Assembly: GCA_963969495.1 (NCBI GenBank)
Contig: OZ018324.1
Coordinates: forward strand, 47,681,623-47,745,622
Direction: 5' to 3'
Origin: Ceratothoa steindachneri
Taxonomy: Eukaryota > Arthropoda > Malacostraca > Isopoda > Cymothoidae
DNA: 64,000 bases
A program made the position numbers and the translations under genes. Shown piece after piece: positions 34,800-46,734 of the stretch; positions within the stretch are counted from its first letter, which is position 1, and each line of letters begins with the position of its first letter. Below the pieces are notes generated by a model, which saw only the letters and a program-made list of their open reading frames with translations, searched no databases and was not told the DNA's origin.

Positions 34800-37700
34800 T
34801 TGTCCGGCCAACAGCGCCCGGAGTTCTGCCCCCGGGAAGCGTACGGCCATTCCCGTGAGGGTCTTCAATTCGAAGAGGGCCCCCGCTTCTCCTCCGAGCT
34901 AGGTCTGGAGTGCATATTCCTTCAATGGAATTGCCGTGGACTCCGGGCCAACTGGGAGGAGCTGCGGAGGCTCGCCTCTTCCCGTTCCCCGTTAGCTATT
35001 TTTTTGCAGGAGACCATGCTAGGCGCGTGCCCCCTGCCTGCCCTCCCGGGGTATAAGGGTCTTGCGACCCCACCGCCGCGGGCTGGGGGATGCGCGGTTT
35101 ATACCCGGCATGATGTCTCTGTTCTTCCTTTCTCTTTAGATACCTCCTTTCAGGCAGTGGCTGTGCAGCTGCACCTGGATAGGAGGTATACTATCATTTC
35201 TGCGTACATTCCACCGTCAGCTGACTTCGACGCGGGGGACTTCCGCCGCGTCGTGGCACGGTTGCCGAGGCCTTATCTCTTGCTTGGAGATCTGAACGGC
35301 AGGCATCCTCTCTGGGGAGATTACTCCATAAATCCCAGGGGACAAGTCCTTGCCGATCTGATCGAAGAGCTTGTGATGGGTGTCCTAAACGTGGATGATT
35401 TTACGCATCACTGTCTGAGAACCGCTTCATTTTCTTGCCTTGACCTATCTTTGTGCTCTTCGGATGCACAGCCTGATTTTGATTGGGGGGTGGTCGATGA
35501 CCTCCATGGTAGTGATCACTTTCCCATTCAAATATCATTTTCAGGGCAACTGCCGCCTGAGAGACCACCTAGGTGGTTCATGGGGCGGGCGCGGTGGCCT
35601 GCATTTCAGGAAATGACTGAATTCTCTATCTCAGTCGAGGAGTTTAGGTCGGTAGATGAGGCCGTTGAGTTCTTCTCCGGCAACCTCATCGACGTGGGCC
35701 TGACTACTATTCCTAGGACGTCTGGCCGTTTTGCACGCCGACCACTCCCATGGTGGTCGGCCGAGTGTGAGACGGCCCTCAAACAGAAGCGTTATGCCTA
35801 CATGCGCTATAAGCGCCGCCCGAACGATTTCACTGTCGCTGAATTTCGTCGGGCTAGGGCTAGGTTCCGGTATATTTCGAAGCACGCCCGCCGCTCTTCT
35901 TGGCGGGCATACGTGTCTTCACTTAACGGGAAGACCCCTTTAGCTGAGGTGTGGAAGCGAGTCAAAAGGATTCGGGGCAAGTTCTCGCAGGACCCCCCTC
36001 CCGTTCTCCAGGAGAATGGGACTGCAATCTCGGACCCCGCGTCCGTGGCGGAATCCTTCGCGACCGCTTTTTCCGCATTCTCTAGCAGTGATGCTGCTCC
36101 GCCAGCATTCAATGCATGTCGTGATGTCGCGGAAGGCCGCCGGCTGGACTTTACCTCCAGAGGCGGAGAACCCTTCAACGACAAGTTTACTGTGAGTGAG
36201 TTGCGTTCCGCTCTCGCTTCGTGCGCCACACCGCTTATGGCCCGGACGATGTCCCGTACGCCATGCTTCGACTCCTGGGTGAGCGAGGCATGGCCTTTCT
36301 GTTAGATTTGTTCAACAGGATCTGGGTGGAAGGTCTTCTCCCAGACTCCTGGCGAGTCGCTACTGTGCTCGCCTTTCGCAAGCCGGGGAGCGATCACTCT
36401 ACTCCGACCGGTTTCCGCCCAATCTCTCTAACCTCTTGCGTGTGCAAGTTGATGGAGAAATTGGTAAATGTTAGATTAGCCTATTTCCTGCACAGCGGAG
36501 GCCATCTGTCTTCTGCACAGTGCGGCTTCCGTAAGTTTCACTCCACGTCGGATGCTCTGCTCCGACTGGAAAATGCCCCTGCGAGGCTTTCCTTCGTAGA
36601 CAGCACTACGCCACGGTATTTTTTGATCTGGAGAAGGCCTATGATATCGCATGGCGATACGGTATCATGGAGACTCTGCACACGATGGGGGCAAGGGGAT
36701 GCCTCCCAATGTTTATATCTGAATTTTTGCCAGATCGTCGATTCCGCGTACGGGTGGGGGGAGCCCTCTCCGGCCCAAAGGAGCAGGAAGAGGGTGTCCC
36801 GCAGGAAAGTGTCCTCAGTGTCACACTCTTTGCCCTGAGCATCAACGGCATCACCTCGGTGCTGCCGGAAGATGTTCTCGCTACGCTCTACGTGGACGAC
36901 CTTTCGATCTCTTTTGGCGCGGCCCTTTGTCCAACTCTGGAGCGTCGAATCCAACAGGCATTGAACCGCGTCTCTCGCTATGCCGAAGCGCACAGGTTTC
37001 GGTTTTCTTTGGCCAAGACTAAGGTGGTGCACTTCTGCCGCCATCCACGGCTTCACCCCGACCCAGATTTGTTTCTTAATGGGGTGCGCCTGGATGTGGT
37101 TGAGTCGCACCGTTTCCTTGGTCTTGTATTCGACCGACGCCTCACCTGGGAGGCTCATATTCGCAGCCTTAGGGTCTCTTGTACCCGCGCCATGGACATT
37201 ATCCGTTCCGTGATGTTCAGCGCTTGGGGCGCTGATAGGGCTACCGCCTTACTTTTTTATCGATCCTTTGTTCGCTCGAAGCTCGACTACGGATGCGAGT
37301 TTTATGCATCCGCAGCCGAGCGTTTATTGCGGAAGGTGGATTCGATCCACCACACCGGCCTTCGCCTTGCGACCGGTGTCTTCCGCACTTCCCCCATTGA
37401 GAGCCTGTTGGTCGATGCTGGGGAGATGCCATTCGCTCTGCGTCGCGTGCAGTGCATCACTCGCCTGTACGCGCGAGCCCGGCGCCTCCCTCAGTCGCCA
37501 ACAGCTCTCACTGCATCCGCAGCTGATCTCGATGGTGCCTATGCCGCCGAGAGACGCCAGTCATACCCTAAGCCCTTTGGGTTTAGGGCCAGGAAACTCC
37601 TTCGAGAGGTAGATATAGCTCTCGGGCCGGTGGCGCCCCTGGTTCTGCCCAGGACGCCACCCTGGAGGGTACCACATTTGGCTATTTGTCGCCACGCCTC

Positions 37701-38376
37701 TGCTCCCAAAGCTTGTACTGCGCCGGGAGTATTGCGTTCGACCTTTTTGGAGCACACATCGTGTCACGCTGGTACCGTGCCAGTGTATACGGATGGCTCC
37801 AAGTCCCAAGAGGGGGTCGGCTTCCACGCCGTATCCCCTCTGTTTGAAGTCAGCGGGGCTCTACCAGGCGCTGCGTCTGTCTTCACGGCCGAGCTGGTGG
37901 CAATACACCACTCGGTACGGGAGATTACGCGACGTGCCCGGTTCGGAGACCGGATTGTGATCTATAGCGACTCACAAAGCGCCCTGAGTGCTCTCGGGGC
38001 ATTGGAATCTCCGCATCCCCTGGTTCGCGCAATCCGTGACGCCACGGTTTTGGCGAGCCGGGCAGATGTCGAGATTATCTTCTGCTGGGTTCCTGGATAT
38101 GTAGGAATTGCGCGGAATGAGCGCGCCAGAGAGTCCGCGAGGACTCTGCGACCGGACCAGCGTTTCGCTCTTCTTCACACCGACTACATGGCAGGAATAC
38201 GGGCAGCTCTTCGGACTGCTTGGCAAAGAAGATGGGAGACGGTCGAAGGGAACTTAAAGTTGCGTGCCATTGCGCCGCGACTGTTCCCATGGACCTATCC
38301 CCCAATGCCGCGGCGGCTTCCGGTTGCTTTCTGTCGTCTCGAAATCGGACACACTCGTGTGACGCATCGTTATTGA
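34800..38376 (+). pseudogene. LINE copy C ORF2: endonuclease, reverse transcriptase, RNase H; two frameshifts
   Basis: The APE-type endonuclease lies at about 34900-35540, with LQWNCRGLRANW, FLQETMLG, ISAYIPPSADF, LLLGDLNGRHPLWGDYS and GSDHFPI. The linker follows to 36200. The RT lies at about 36220-37300: FNRIWVEGLLPDSW, GFRPISLTSCVCKLMEKL, FFDLEKAYD and LYVDDLSIS (about 36889). RNase H lies at about 37780-38160: VYTDGSKSQEG, TAELVAIHHSVREI, YSDSQSALSAL and CWVPGYVGIARNERAR. A cysteine-rich tail begins after 38290. Frames break near 36222 and 36585. The endonuclease nicks the target and the RT primes on it. RNase H downstream of RT marks the I superfamily rather than Jockey proper. Confidence 0.85.
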
Positions 38377-38460
38377 TGGAACGCTCGCCTGCGCCCTATT
38401 GCAACGACTGCGTCGTCCCCCAGACTGGTTGGCACATTCTTGTCGAATGTCCCAGTCTGG

Positions 38461-38716
38461 GTCCTAACTGCCTTTCCTACGACGTTGGCCGTAATGCACG
38501 CCGTCCGCTTCCTTGGTGGTCAACCGAGTGTTAACGGCCCTCAGAGAGAACTCTTATTTCTGCATACGCTGTGAGCTCGCACGAAGGAATTAACCGTCAG
38601 TGAATTTCGTCGAACTACTGCTAGTTTCCAGTATATTTCTTGGTTTTCATGAGTGTCTTCACTTAATTAAAAGACCTCTGTTACAGAGGTGTGGAAGAGA
38701 GTCAAATGGACTCGCG
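38461..38716 (+). mobile_element. old LINE copy Y, middle piece
   Basis: This is decayed ORF2 linker. RRPLPWWSTEC at about 38500 corresponds to the linker motif, and RGVEESQ-like text near 38690 corresponds to the KTPLAEVWKRVKRIR region. The piece ends at GGACTCGCG (38708-38716), one copy of the imperfect TSD of copy F. Confidence 0.75.
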
Positions 38717-40365
38717 TTAGCCCCATCCGGCCACAACTTAGCCTCTTCTCCTTCTTTCAGACAGCCTGTATTTCTCCCCTGCAACCTCTCCCACAACTTT
38801 CTCTGGTCGGCCTATATTTTCACAGGATAGATGCCGACCTTCTTCTCAGCCAACTATCCCGGATCGGGGGGGAGGGGACAATGTTCCCTAACCCTTGAGC
38901 TCCGGTTTGGATTGGTGAGTTTTTAAAAGACATGCTTCATCCCCACCCATACCTTCCGCACATCCCTTTTCCTTCTCTCTTCGCACTATCAATTTTACGC
39001 CGTGTCCAAAGTGCAGCCGCCATGCTGAGGGACTACCAGGCCACCAGGCGGGAGGGTTGGTCTTAAATGGCGTCACCTGGCTCTGGCAGGGCTGTACACA
39101 CCCCTTGCAAGGCGGGCTAACGCGAGGGGTGATTAGCGTTTGCTTCCAGTAAGAAGAAGATGGTCACCATGCCCAATTATGTTAAATAAAAAAAATCTCA
39201 ATTGCCTTTTTTTTGCATCATCGGAGCCGCTCTCGGGCAGCTCCACAGAAAAAATAGAGGGTTCTCCCCCATCCCCTGTGCTTGCGAAGGCGGCCCTCCA
39301 AATTTCTCTACCAGGAGAGGAGGCTTACTCCTCTTCTTCGCCTACGGGTGTGCGGGACCCCCTCACCTCGTTCACTGGAGGTGCTTTCGGGCACCTACCT
39401 CTTCCCAGCGGCAGTCATCCCTTTACTTTCCAAGGGGACTGCCAAGAAAGCCAGCAGGCAGCCCATAGTCGACCGCTCCTCATTGAACCGGCTCGGTAGG
39501 GCAAACCTCCTTAGGGGGTAGAGGGAAGCCAAGCCCTTCGGTTGCTTCCGTCAAAAAAAGCCTGCTGGCAAGAATATTGAACCTTGCCGGGGTCGAGGCC
39601 TGTGCCCCCCCCCAGACATGACTTGGGACCTGTGATGTCCTGGGGGGGGGGATGGACAACTGGAACCTCATCCCCCCTGAGATATACATGGTCCTTGAGG
39701 CAACCCAGCCTCAGACGGTAGAGCCTTGCATGGGAGCGAATTCGGGCCCGGCGCAAAGCACCAAACCTGAGTCCGCGCCTATGCAAGATCATCCTCAAAC
39801 GGCTAGGGTTTCCGAGGCAGTACAAGGAGGGGAGGGATTACCAGTGCCAGCGACTGCCAGGACTTTCTCCATCTCGGAGAAAGATCTAGCTGAGGCCGGT
39901 CCATCCGGCCTGGGGGTTCATTCCCCTCCCTCCTCAACTAGAAAGAAAAAAAAGACGGTTTTCCTCTCCTTCCGCGGGGACGGATTGGTCTGCTGCCACT
40001 TAGGTAATCGACCAAGCCAAGGTCGGCACATCCGGCCCCTCTGCCCCCTCCCCCGGGTGCGGAGCCCCTGACTAAGAGCAAAAGTGTGCAGGGCGGAGAG
40101 TCTATAACATTGGGGACCCTCATTCACAGCTTACCTTGCGTTTTTGAGCCCGCTGGCTTCAAATTCTTCTTAGTTGTTCGCTCCACTGATGGCAGCATGT
40201 TGTCCAAGGGCAACATGATCCATCAGAGAGAGCTGAAGGTGCTCGTTTCTCGGACGGTATCCTTCTGGCGAATGCGAGGGATCCCTCCGAGGCGGCCAAG
40301 ATAAGTGCTCTTCGGACAGTTGATGGAACCACGATGAGTGTGACGCCGCACCTACCAGGAACTTT

Positions 40366-41039
40366 GTGAAAGGAGTAGTTTATGCGAGGGAACTCGTTGA
40401 CTACTCCATAGAGGACATCACCTTAGAGCTGGCCGACCTTGGGGCGGTCAAGGTCGAACGTGTGGTGAGAAAACAGGGAGGGGCCTCGAGACCCAACCCT
40501 ACATTCTTCGTCACGTTCGACTGTGACAAACTCCCTGAGTCGGTGCGTGCTAGTTGGTACCGCTACCGTGTGAAGGCATTTGTGCCACTGCGGCGGAGGG
40601 GCTATTACTGTCAGCGATTTGGCCATACGAATCTCTCATGTAGACGTGCACAGTCGGGTTCACCCGAAGTATGTGTAAATTGCTCCAAGGCCGCACACGA
40701 TCAGTTCAAACGTGTGTAGCCAAGTGTGTCAATTGCGTACAGCCGCATCCCGATTCTTCAAAGCAATGTGGGCCATATCTCCTTGAGAAAGAAATCCTGG
40801 ACGTTCAGGCCCAGGATCGACTCTCATTCCGCGAGGCTAAGGACTTAGTGCTGGCGCGCCCGGCTCTGCCTGGGACGTCTTACGACTCAATAGTTAGAAA
40901 GATACCCTCTGCTCGTGGCCCATCCAGGCCAACGAGCACTGTTGTTTCCGCGCCCATTCGGAGCCATTCTCCGGGTTCTACTCAACCCGGGCGCTTCCCT
41001 TGTAAAGCTGGCGTCAGAAAGGGTTCACACCCAGCGTGA
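40366..41039 (+). pseudogene. LINE copy F ORF1 C-terminal part with zinc knuckles
   Basis: The reading has VVYARELVDYSIEDITLEL, then FVTFDCDKLPESVRASWYRY, then three CCHC-like knuckles of which the first (C-X2-C-X4-H-X4-C) is intact. A frame change near 40718 separates the second and third knuckles. After them comes EILDVQAQDRLSFREAKDLV, a segment found after the knuckles of many Jockey/I ORF1 proteins. The sequence is interrupted near 41050 by a T-rich insertion and continues in another frame (KAKRPRASTESLDSQEATP). Confidence 0.7.
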
Positions 41040-41428
41040 CCATTTCCCGTAACGCGTTTTTTTTTTAGTTTTTTTTAAGAGGAGGCTATCTGTTGACTGA
41101 TTCACGTAAGGCGAAACGGCCACGGGCCTCCACCGAGTCGTTAGACTCACAGGAGGCAACACCCCACAAGTTGGTCGCCAGGCCATCTTCCGGGGTTCCT
41201 AAAGCGGTCCCCCGAGAGGAGGACAGCAACAAAGGAGCTTCTGCTCCTACGCCCACGCCTAGTGGTGGACCGAGTGGCTCGGAGAGGGTGGTTCCTCGAA
41301 AAGACGGACCCCTCCCGCCTCCGAAGCCGCAACGCCCTTAAGGTTTTGAGGCGGAGGGAGGAAAAGACTCGCATGGCGAGCCCAACCTCCCCAAATAAGT
41401 CCTCGAAGGCGACAGCGCCTTCAGCGCT

Positions 41429-42330
41429 TTGTCCGGCCAACAGCGCCCGGGGTTCTGTCGCCGGGAATCGTACGGCCATTTTCCTAAGGGTCTTCTGTTC
41501 GAGGAGGTCCCCCGCGTCTCTTCTGAGCTAGGTCTGGAGTGCATATTCCTTCAATGGAATTGCCGTGGACTCCGGGCCAACTGGGAGGAGCTGCGGAGGC
41601 TCGTCTTGTCCCGTTCCCCGTTAGCTATTTTTCTGCAGGAGACCATGCTAGGCGCGTGCCCCCTTCCCGCCCTCCCCGGGTTTAAGGGTCTCGCGACCCC
41701 ACCACCACGGGATGGCCGAGCTGGGGGATGCGCGGTTTCCACCCGGCATGATGTCTCCGTTCTTCTTTTCACTTTAGATACCGCCTTTCAGGCAGTTGCT
41801 GTGCAGCTTCACCTAGATAGGAGGTATACTATCATTTCTGCGTACATTCCACCGTCAGCTTACTTCCACGCAGGGGACTTCTGCCGCGTCGTGGCACGGT
41901 TGCCGAGGCCCTTTCTCTTGCTTGGAGATCTGAATGGCAGGCATCCTCTCTGGGGAGATTACTCAATAAATCCCAGGGGACAAGTCCTTGCCGATCAGAT
42001 CGAAGAGCTTGAGATAGGTGTCCTAAACGTGGATGAGTTTAGGCATCACTGTCCGAGAACCGCTTCATTTTCTTGCCTTGACCTATGTTTGTGCTCTTCG
42101 GATGCGCAGCCTGATTTTGATTGTGGGGTGGTCGATGACCTCCATGGTAGTGATCACTTTCCCATTCAAATATCATTTTCAGGGCAACTGCCGCCTGAGA
42201 GCCCACCTCGGTGGGGCTTGGCGCGTGCGCGGTGGCCTGCATTTCAGGAAATGACTGAATTCTCTATCTCAGTCGAGGAGTTTAGGTCGGTAGATGAGGC
42301 CGTTGAGCTCCTGTCCGGCAACCTCATAGA
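41429..42330 (+). pseudogene. LINE copy F ORF2 endonuclease domain, open over its full length
   Basis: Here the endonuclease reads without a stop: IFLQWNCRGLRANWEELRRL, IFLQETMLGACPLPALPGF, AVQLHLDRRYTIISAYIPPS, FLLLGDLNGRHPLWGDYS and DDLHGSDHFPIQISFSG. These contain the Asn, Glu, Asp-x-Asn and Ser-Asp-His residues of APE-type endonucleases. The linker then breaks near 42340, where a deletion removes the RRPLPWWSAECE segment. Confidence 0.8.
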
Positions 42331-44554
42331 CGCGGGTCTGGCCATTTTTCACGCCGACCACTCTCAAGCGTTATGCCTACATGCGTTATTAGCGTTGCCC
42401 GAACGATTTCACTGTCGCTGAATTTCGTCGGGCTAGGTTCTAGGTTCCGGTATATATCGAAGCATGTCTGCCGCTCTTCTTGGCGGGCATACGTGTCTTC
42501 ACTTAACGGGAAGACCCCTCTAGCAGATGTCTGGAAGAGTGTCAAAAGGATTCGGGGCAAGTTCTCGCAGGACCCCCCTCCCGTTCTCCAGGAGAATGGG
42601 ACCGCAATCTCGGACCCGCGACCGATTTCTCCACATTCTATAGCCGGGTCTGCTCCGCCAGCATTCAATGCACGTCGTGGTGTCGCGGAACGCCGCAGGC
42701 TGGACTTTACCTCCAGAGGCGGAGAACCCTTCAAAGACAGGTTTACTGTGAGTGAGTTCCGCTTCTGGGAGCCCTCTGCGGCCCAAAGGAGCAGGAAGAG
42801 AGTGTCCCGCAGGGAAGTGTCCTCACTCTCACACTCTTTGCCCTGAGCATCAACTGCATTACCTCGGTGCTGCCTTAAGATGTTCTCGCTACGCTCTACG
42901 TGGACGACCTTTCGAACTCTTTTGGCGCGGCCCAGATGCCAACTCTTGAGCGTCGACTTGAACAGGCATTGAACCGCTTCTCTTGCTATGCCGAAGCGCA
43001 CAGCTTTCGGTTTTCCTTGGGCAATACTGAGGAGGTGCGCTTCTGACGCCATCCACGGCTCCACCCTGACCCAGACTTGTTCCTTAATGGGGGTGCGCCT
43101 GGAAGTGGTTGAATCGTACCGTTTCCTTGATCTTGCATTTGACCGACGCCTCACCTGGGAGGCTCATATTCGCAGCCCCAGGGTCTATTGTACCAACGCC
43201 ATGGATATTCTCCGTTCCGTGACGTTCAGCGCTTGGGGCGCTGATAGGCCTCCAGTCTTACTTTTTTATCGATACTTTGTTCGTTCATAGCTCGACTACG
43301 GATGCGAGTTTTATGCATGCGCAGCGGAGCGTGTATTGCGGAAGCTGGACTCGATCAACCACACCGGCCTACGCCTGGTGACTGGTGCCTTCTGCACTTC
43401 CCCCATTGAGAGCGTACTAGTCGATACTGGAGAGATGCCACTCGCTCCACGCCGTGTAGAGTTCATCAGTCGCCAACAGCTCTCACTGCATCCGCATGTG
43501 ATCTCGACGGTGCCTATGCCGCTGAGAGACGCCCGTCATACCCTAAGCCCCTTGGGTTTAGGGCCAAGAAACTCGTGCCGGTGCCGGTGGCAGCCCTGGT
43601 TCTGTCCAGGAGGCCACCCTTGAGCGTAACACATTTGGCTATTTGTCGCCACGCCTCTGCTCCCAAAGCTTGTACGGCGCCGGGAGTATTGCGTTAGACC
43701 TTTTTTGGATCACACCTCGTGTCACGCTGGAACCGTACCAGTGTATACGGATGGCTCCAAGTCCCAAGAGGCGGTCGGCTTCCACGCCGTATCCCCTCTG
43801 TTTGAAGTCAGCGGGGTTCCCCCAGGCGCTGCGTCTGTCTTCGCGGCCGAACTGGTGGCAATACACCACTCGGTACGGGAGATCACGAGACCTGCCCGTT
43901 TTGGGGACCGGATTGTGGTCTATAGCGACTCACAAAACGCCCCGAGTGCTCTCGGGGCATTGGAATCTCCGCATCCCCTGGTTCGCGATATCCGTTACGT
44001 CACGGTTTTGGCGAGCCGGGCGGATGTCGAGATTATCTTATGCTGGGTTCCTGAAAATGTAGGAATGAGGGTGCCAAAGAGTCTTCGAGAACTCGCGACC
44101 GCACCAGCGTTTCGCTCTTCCTCACAGCGACTACATGACAGGAATACGGGCAGCTTGGCAAAGAAGATGGGAGCCGGGCGAAGGGAACTTAAAGTTGCGT
44201 GCAATTGTGCCGCGACTGTTCTCATGGACCTACCATTTGATGGAGCGCTCGCCAGCGCCCTACTGTGAAGACTGCGTTGTCCCCCAGACTGTTCGGCAAA
44301 TTCTTGTTGAATTGAATGTCCCAGTCTGGGCGATCTGCGCGCACGTTACCTGCCCCGGTGCTGAGATGAGCGGGGTCGCTACCGCCTCTTCCTTGTACTC
44401 AGGACGAGTGCGTGCATATTGACTGGTGAACTTGTAGACTTTTGGGGTGAGGCCGGCCTTCTCCCTTTTATTTAACTAGTGTATTTTTTTTCTTTATAGG
44501 TCGCAGGAGCTTGCTTCCTGCTCCTTAAAAAAAAGAGAGATGGAGAGAGAGAGA

Positions 44555-44725
44555 GGATTCGCGGTATGTTTTTGTTTTCACAGGGCCTCATCTCGTTCTT
44601 GGGGAGAATGAGACCGCAATCTTGAGCCCACGTCCGTGGCACCGTCTTTCATGACTGCTTTCTTTATTCTCTAGTTTGGATGCTCCTCCTCCAGCATTCT
44701 TTGCCGGGCACTCACTCTTCAGTCA
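44555..44725 (+). mobile_element. old LINE copy Y, right piece
   Basis: The linker text resumes after copy F: GGATTCGCGG, then TCGTTCTTGGGGAGAATGAG and ACCGCAATCTTGAG. This corresponds to the PPPVLQENGTAISDPASVAE region of intact copies. Resemblance fades at about 44725. Confidence 0.7.
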
Positions 44726-45038
44726 GCTCTGCATGGCCACTCCACTATTCATTTCTTTCTATCAACTTACTCATCGGATTGCAACCGTGTTTATTACTTC
44801 AGCCCAACATAATTAACATACTATTCATTCCATTCGTCAAATCTTAACCTTCAACGAAATTTTCTTATTTCCGCTGGATCACCTTGTACTAATCTGGTAC
44901 CTTTCATTTTCACTTCCCCAAACACCCCTTTTGAATCTTTTCTCTCCAACTATCTAGCGTAGAGTTGGTCGCTAATGAGATTTTGCCTTTGTAGCAACCT
45001 GTATTTAAAAAAAACCAAAAAAAAAACCTTATTTCTAG
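44726..45038. other. intron 2, right end; nothing recognised
   Basis: AT- and CT-rich intronic DNA ending in the acceptor CTTATTTCTAG at 45038. No ORF or repeat is recognised. Confidence 0.5.
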
Positions 45039-45136
45039 TACCTGTCGCAGCCGGTGGAGAAATACGCGCTTAGGATGCGGAACCCGATGGAGTTAGCTGG
45101 TACAGTGGAAATCCTTGCTCTCGGGCTCCTTTTCAA
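45039..45136 (+). CDS. otu: otu/OTUD4-like gene, exon 3
   Basis: This 98-bp exon lies between acceptor ATTTCTAG and donor GTAGGT (45137). It reads YLSQPVEKYALRMRNPMELA then GTVEILALGLLF, starting in phase 0 and ending with two bases (AA) of a Lys codon completed by exon 4. The pattern Y...M..P...AG..EI.AL..L is that of the OTU domain segment which usually reads YL..M.NP..WGG.VEI.ALS.LY. Here the usual Trp is replaced by Leu (MELAG). It is too short to be seen as an ORF; it was found by the match to the family and by phase. Confidence 0.83.
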
Positions 45137-45249
45137 GTAGGTGTGGTTACAACTAGTCCATCCCTCCATCATATTGTTATTTTTCGTGTGGAGAGAGTGT
45201 GTGTGTTTGTGTGCGTGCGTCCTTGCAACTTTCCATTTCGGTGTTGCAG

Positions 45250-45401
45250 AATGGATTGTCTGGTGTTCTCCGAAATCAACTCTCCGCCTACAAATGTCAC
45301 CGGGTTCGGCTTCGAGTCCCAGCTCATGTTTTACTATAGCGCCAACCATTACGACATCGTCTATCGCAAGAAATACACGGCTATTGCTGGTTTTTGTCAA
45401 G
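45250..45401 (+). CDS. otu: otu/OTUD4-like gene, exon 4 (catalytic His)
   Basis: The acceptor GTGTTGCAG ends at 45249, and donor GTTTGG begins at 45402. Exon 3 plus 4 gives LLFK-MDCLVFSEINSPPTN. Then come LMFYYSANHYDIVYRKKYTA and IAGFCQ. NHYDIVY contains the conserved OTU catalytic His (residue 136 of the joined protein), followed by the usual aromatic residue and Asp. It ends in phase 1 (G) and joins exon 5 as Ala. The introns on both sides are short (113 bp and 377 bp), unlike the other introns of this gene. Confidence 0.9.
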
Positions 45402-45778
45402 GTTTGGGAGTATTTGTGCAATTGATGCGATTCTCATTCGATCCTCTGGCGATAACTTAAATTTTGATAAACTGGTAGGGATGAGGAACTGATAGATGAA
45501 AGAAAGCGACAAGAATAGTGATAAAAAAGATATAGTGCCCAAGTTAGGCTTGCCTTAAATCCCCGGTAACAAGTTTGGAGGAGTCCAGCTTGTTGTGAAA
45601 GTGAAGTAAATATACCTCAGGTGTGGGAGTGGGCCTCCGCACAAAGCCATTACTGACTGAATGATTCATAGGGCGAGAAAGATCGTCATAATCACCGTCT
45701 TATAATGAAGATAATCAAAGATTTGTCTGTCCGTGGTTAGTTAGTGTAACGCTTGCTCCGTCTTGTCCTACCCCTCAG

Positions 45779-45972
45779 CCATGGTGTACAAAATGCTGTA
45801 TTCCAAAGTGTTCGGGATGGACAATGTCATGTCGGTGGTGGACCAAATGCTTCACGACTCCACTCTGTGTCTGCGCAAAGATTCCTTCAATTCTGAAGGC
45901 CAAGAGTTGGACATTCTGCGCATCGTCGAGCAAGCCGAGGCCGTCAGTACGCCCGAACCTGTTTTAGAGCAA
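45779..45972 (+). CDS. otu: otu/OTUD4-like gene, exon 5 (end of OTU domain and linker)
   Basis: The acceptor CCCCTCAG ends at 45778. Joined to exon 4 the text reads FCQ-AMVYKMLYSKVFGMDNV, equivalent to the CQSL.Y.LLY.KVF end of OTU domains in this family. It continues MSVVDQMLHDSTLCLRKDSF and ends with IVEQAEAVSTPEPVLEQ, a low-similarity linker. I end it at 45972, before GTTTTC, a weak donor. The reading frame stays open to about 46030 into a LINE tail, so the 3' border is the least certain of all exons. With this border the exon ends in phase 0, which does not match the best acceptor of exon 6. Confidence 0.78.
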
Positions 45973-46032
45973 GTTTTCTCCATGTTTGCTGTTTCAAGTA
46001 GTCTTATGGCAATGGGCATTTATTTTCATGCA

Positions 46033-46232
46033 GGCGGACCTACCTACCCCCGACGCCGGAGCGTGCTTCCTTCTTGTTTTTTTCCTTTTCTTGCTTTTTC
46101 TTTTTTATATTAGTTATTTATATATTGTTGGTCGTTTTTTATTCTAGACCATTATTAGGCTGTAGCGTGAGTACGGTGACTTTTGCCCTAGTAGGCAGTC
46201 GCCAGATGGGTTCTTAAATTTAAAAAAAAAAA
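46033..46232 (+). mobile_element. LINE 3' UTR fragment with poly(A)
   Basis: A very short 5'-truncated copy, starting near CCCCGACGCCGGAGCGTGC and ending in the family hairpin (GGTGACTTTTGCCC...GGCAGTCGCC at about 46166-46204) and an A-run to 46232. It lies within 61 bp of the end of exon 5. Confidence 0.8.
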
Positions 46233-46734
46233 TGCAACATGCCATCCATTGTCATTATTATAGGCTGAAAGATAAAAAAAAGATAGAACAAATAAGGTTT
46301 TGTAGGAAGAATGGTCAGCTTGATGGAGAAAAAAAAATGGGTATGCCCATATGAATAAAGGAAAATAAACAGAAACTATTTAGATAAATTTATAAAGATT
46401 TATGCCATATAAAGATTAATGCAATATAACGGCATTAAAAGGAGTCAATTCCCATGGGTTATGGCTGCAGGAGGGATTGTGGTGGTCTGTTATCTCTGGT
46501 AGGTCTTAGAATAGTGCAATTCCCCCCCCCCTTCCCTCCCTCGTATTAGAAGCGTAAGGCCACCGAGGGCGTATCACGCAGAAAGCTTAGTAGGAAATAT
46601 TTGCCCAGAAAGTGGTGAAGCTAAAGAAGATAGAAGTGGCTGCAGCACGATCTGTGGCTATATATCTTTCACGCATTTTCACTTTATATTGCTTCACTAT
46701 TTCCTCTACAGATATCTCCTTAGAAACTTTACGC
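46233..46734. other. intron 5 sequence; nothing recognised
   Basis: AT-rich intron with a C-run at about 46522. I looked for a small exon that would correct the phase between exons 5 and 6 and found no convincing one. Confidence 0.45.

Larger units (their letters stand above)
31976..38460 (+). mobile_element. LINE copy C: most complete copy (5' UTR, ORF1, ORF2), 3' end lost
   Basis: Copy C begins with the exact family 5' end and carries a 510-bp 5' UTR, ORF1 and almost all of ORF2. It stops at 38460 within the cysteine-rich end of ORF2 (HILVECPSLG). No 3' UTR, hairpin or tail follows. Instead the sequence changes to old copy Y at a point about 300 bp further along Y than where C entered. A deletion has therefore removed the 3' end of C together with flanking Y sequence. 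It inserted in old copy Y after TTCTCTTAGCT. Confidence 0.88.
38717..44554 (+). mobile_element. LINE copy F, nearly full length with internal deletions
   Basis: Copy F is flanked by GGACTCGCG (38708-38716) and GGATTCGCG (44555-44563), a TSD with one mismatch. It lacks the first 60-70 bases of the 5' UTR. ORF1 pieces lie at 39170-41040, including the best zinc-knuckle text in the window: YYCQRFGHTNLSC and VCVNCSKAAHDQFK near 40600-40710, then CVNCVQPHPDSSKQC near 40733. ORF2 starts near 41429 with an intact endonuclease to about 42190. A jump near 42770 from GEPFKDRFTVSEFR into the GPSAAQRS-equivalent removes roughly 570 bp of RT. RT and RNase H remnants continue to 44430, and a shortened 3' UTR and A-rich end follow at about 44528-44554. 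Confidence 0.82.

Noticed and set aside
45143..45460. Longer ORFs over exon 4 (starting at 45141 or 45143)
   Set aside because: The conserved OTU text begins only after the AG at 45249 and the phase fits exon 3. The upstream part is a CT/GT-rich intron.
46290..46500. Possible micro-exons between exons 5 and 6 (after the AGs near 46262 and 46470)
   Set aside because: Either the frame closes at once or the length does not correct the phase, and there is no similarity to the family linker.
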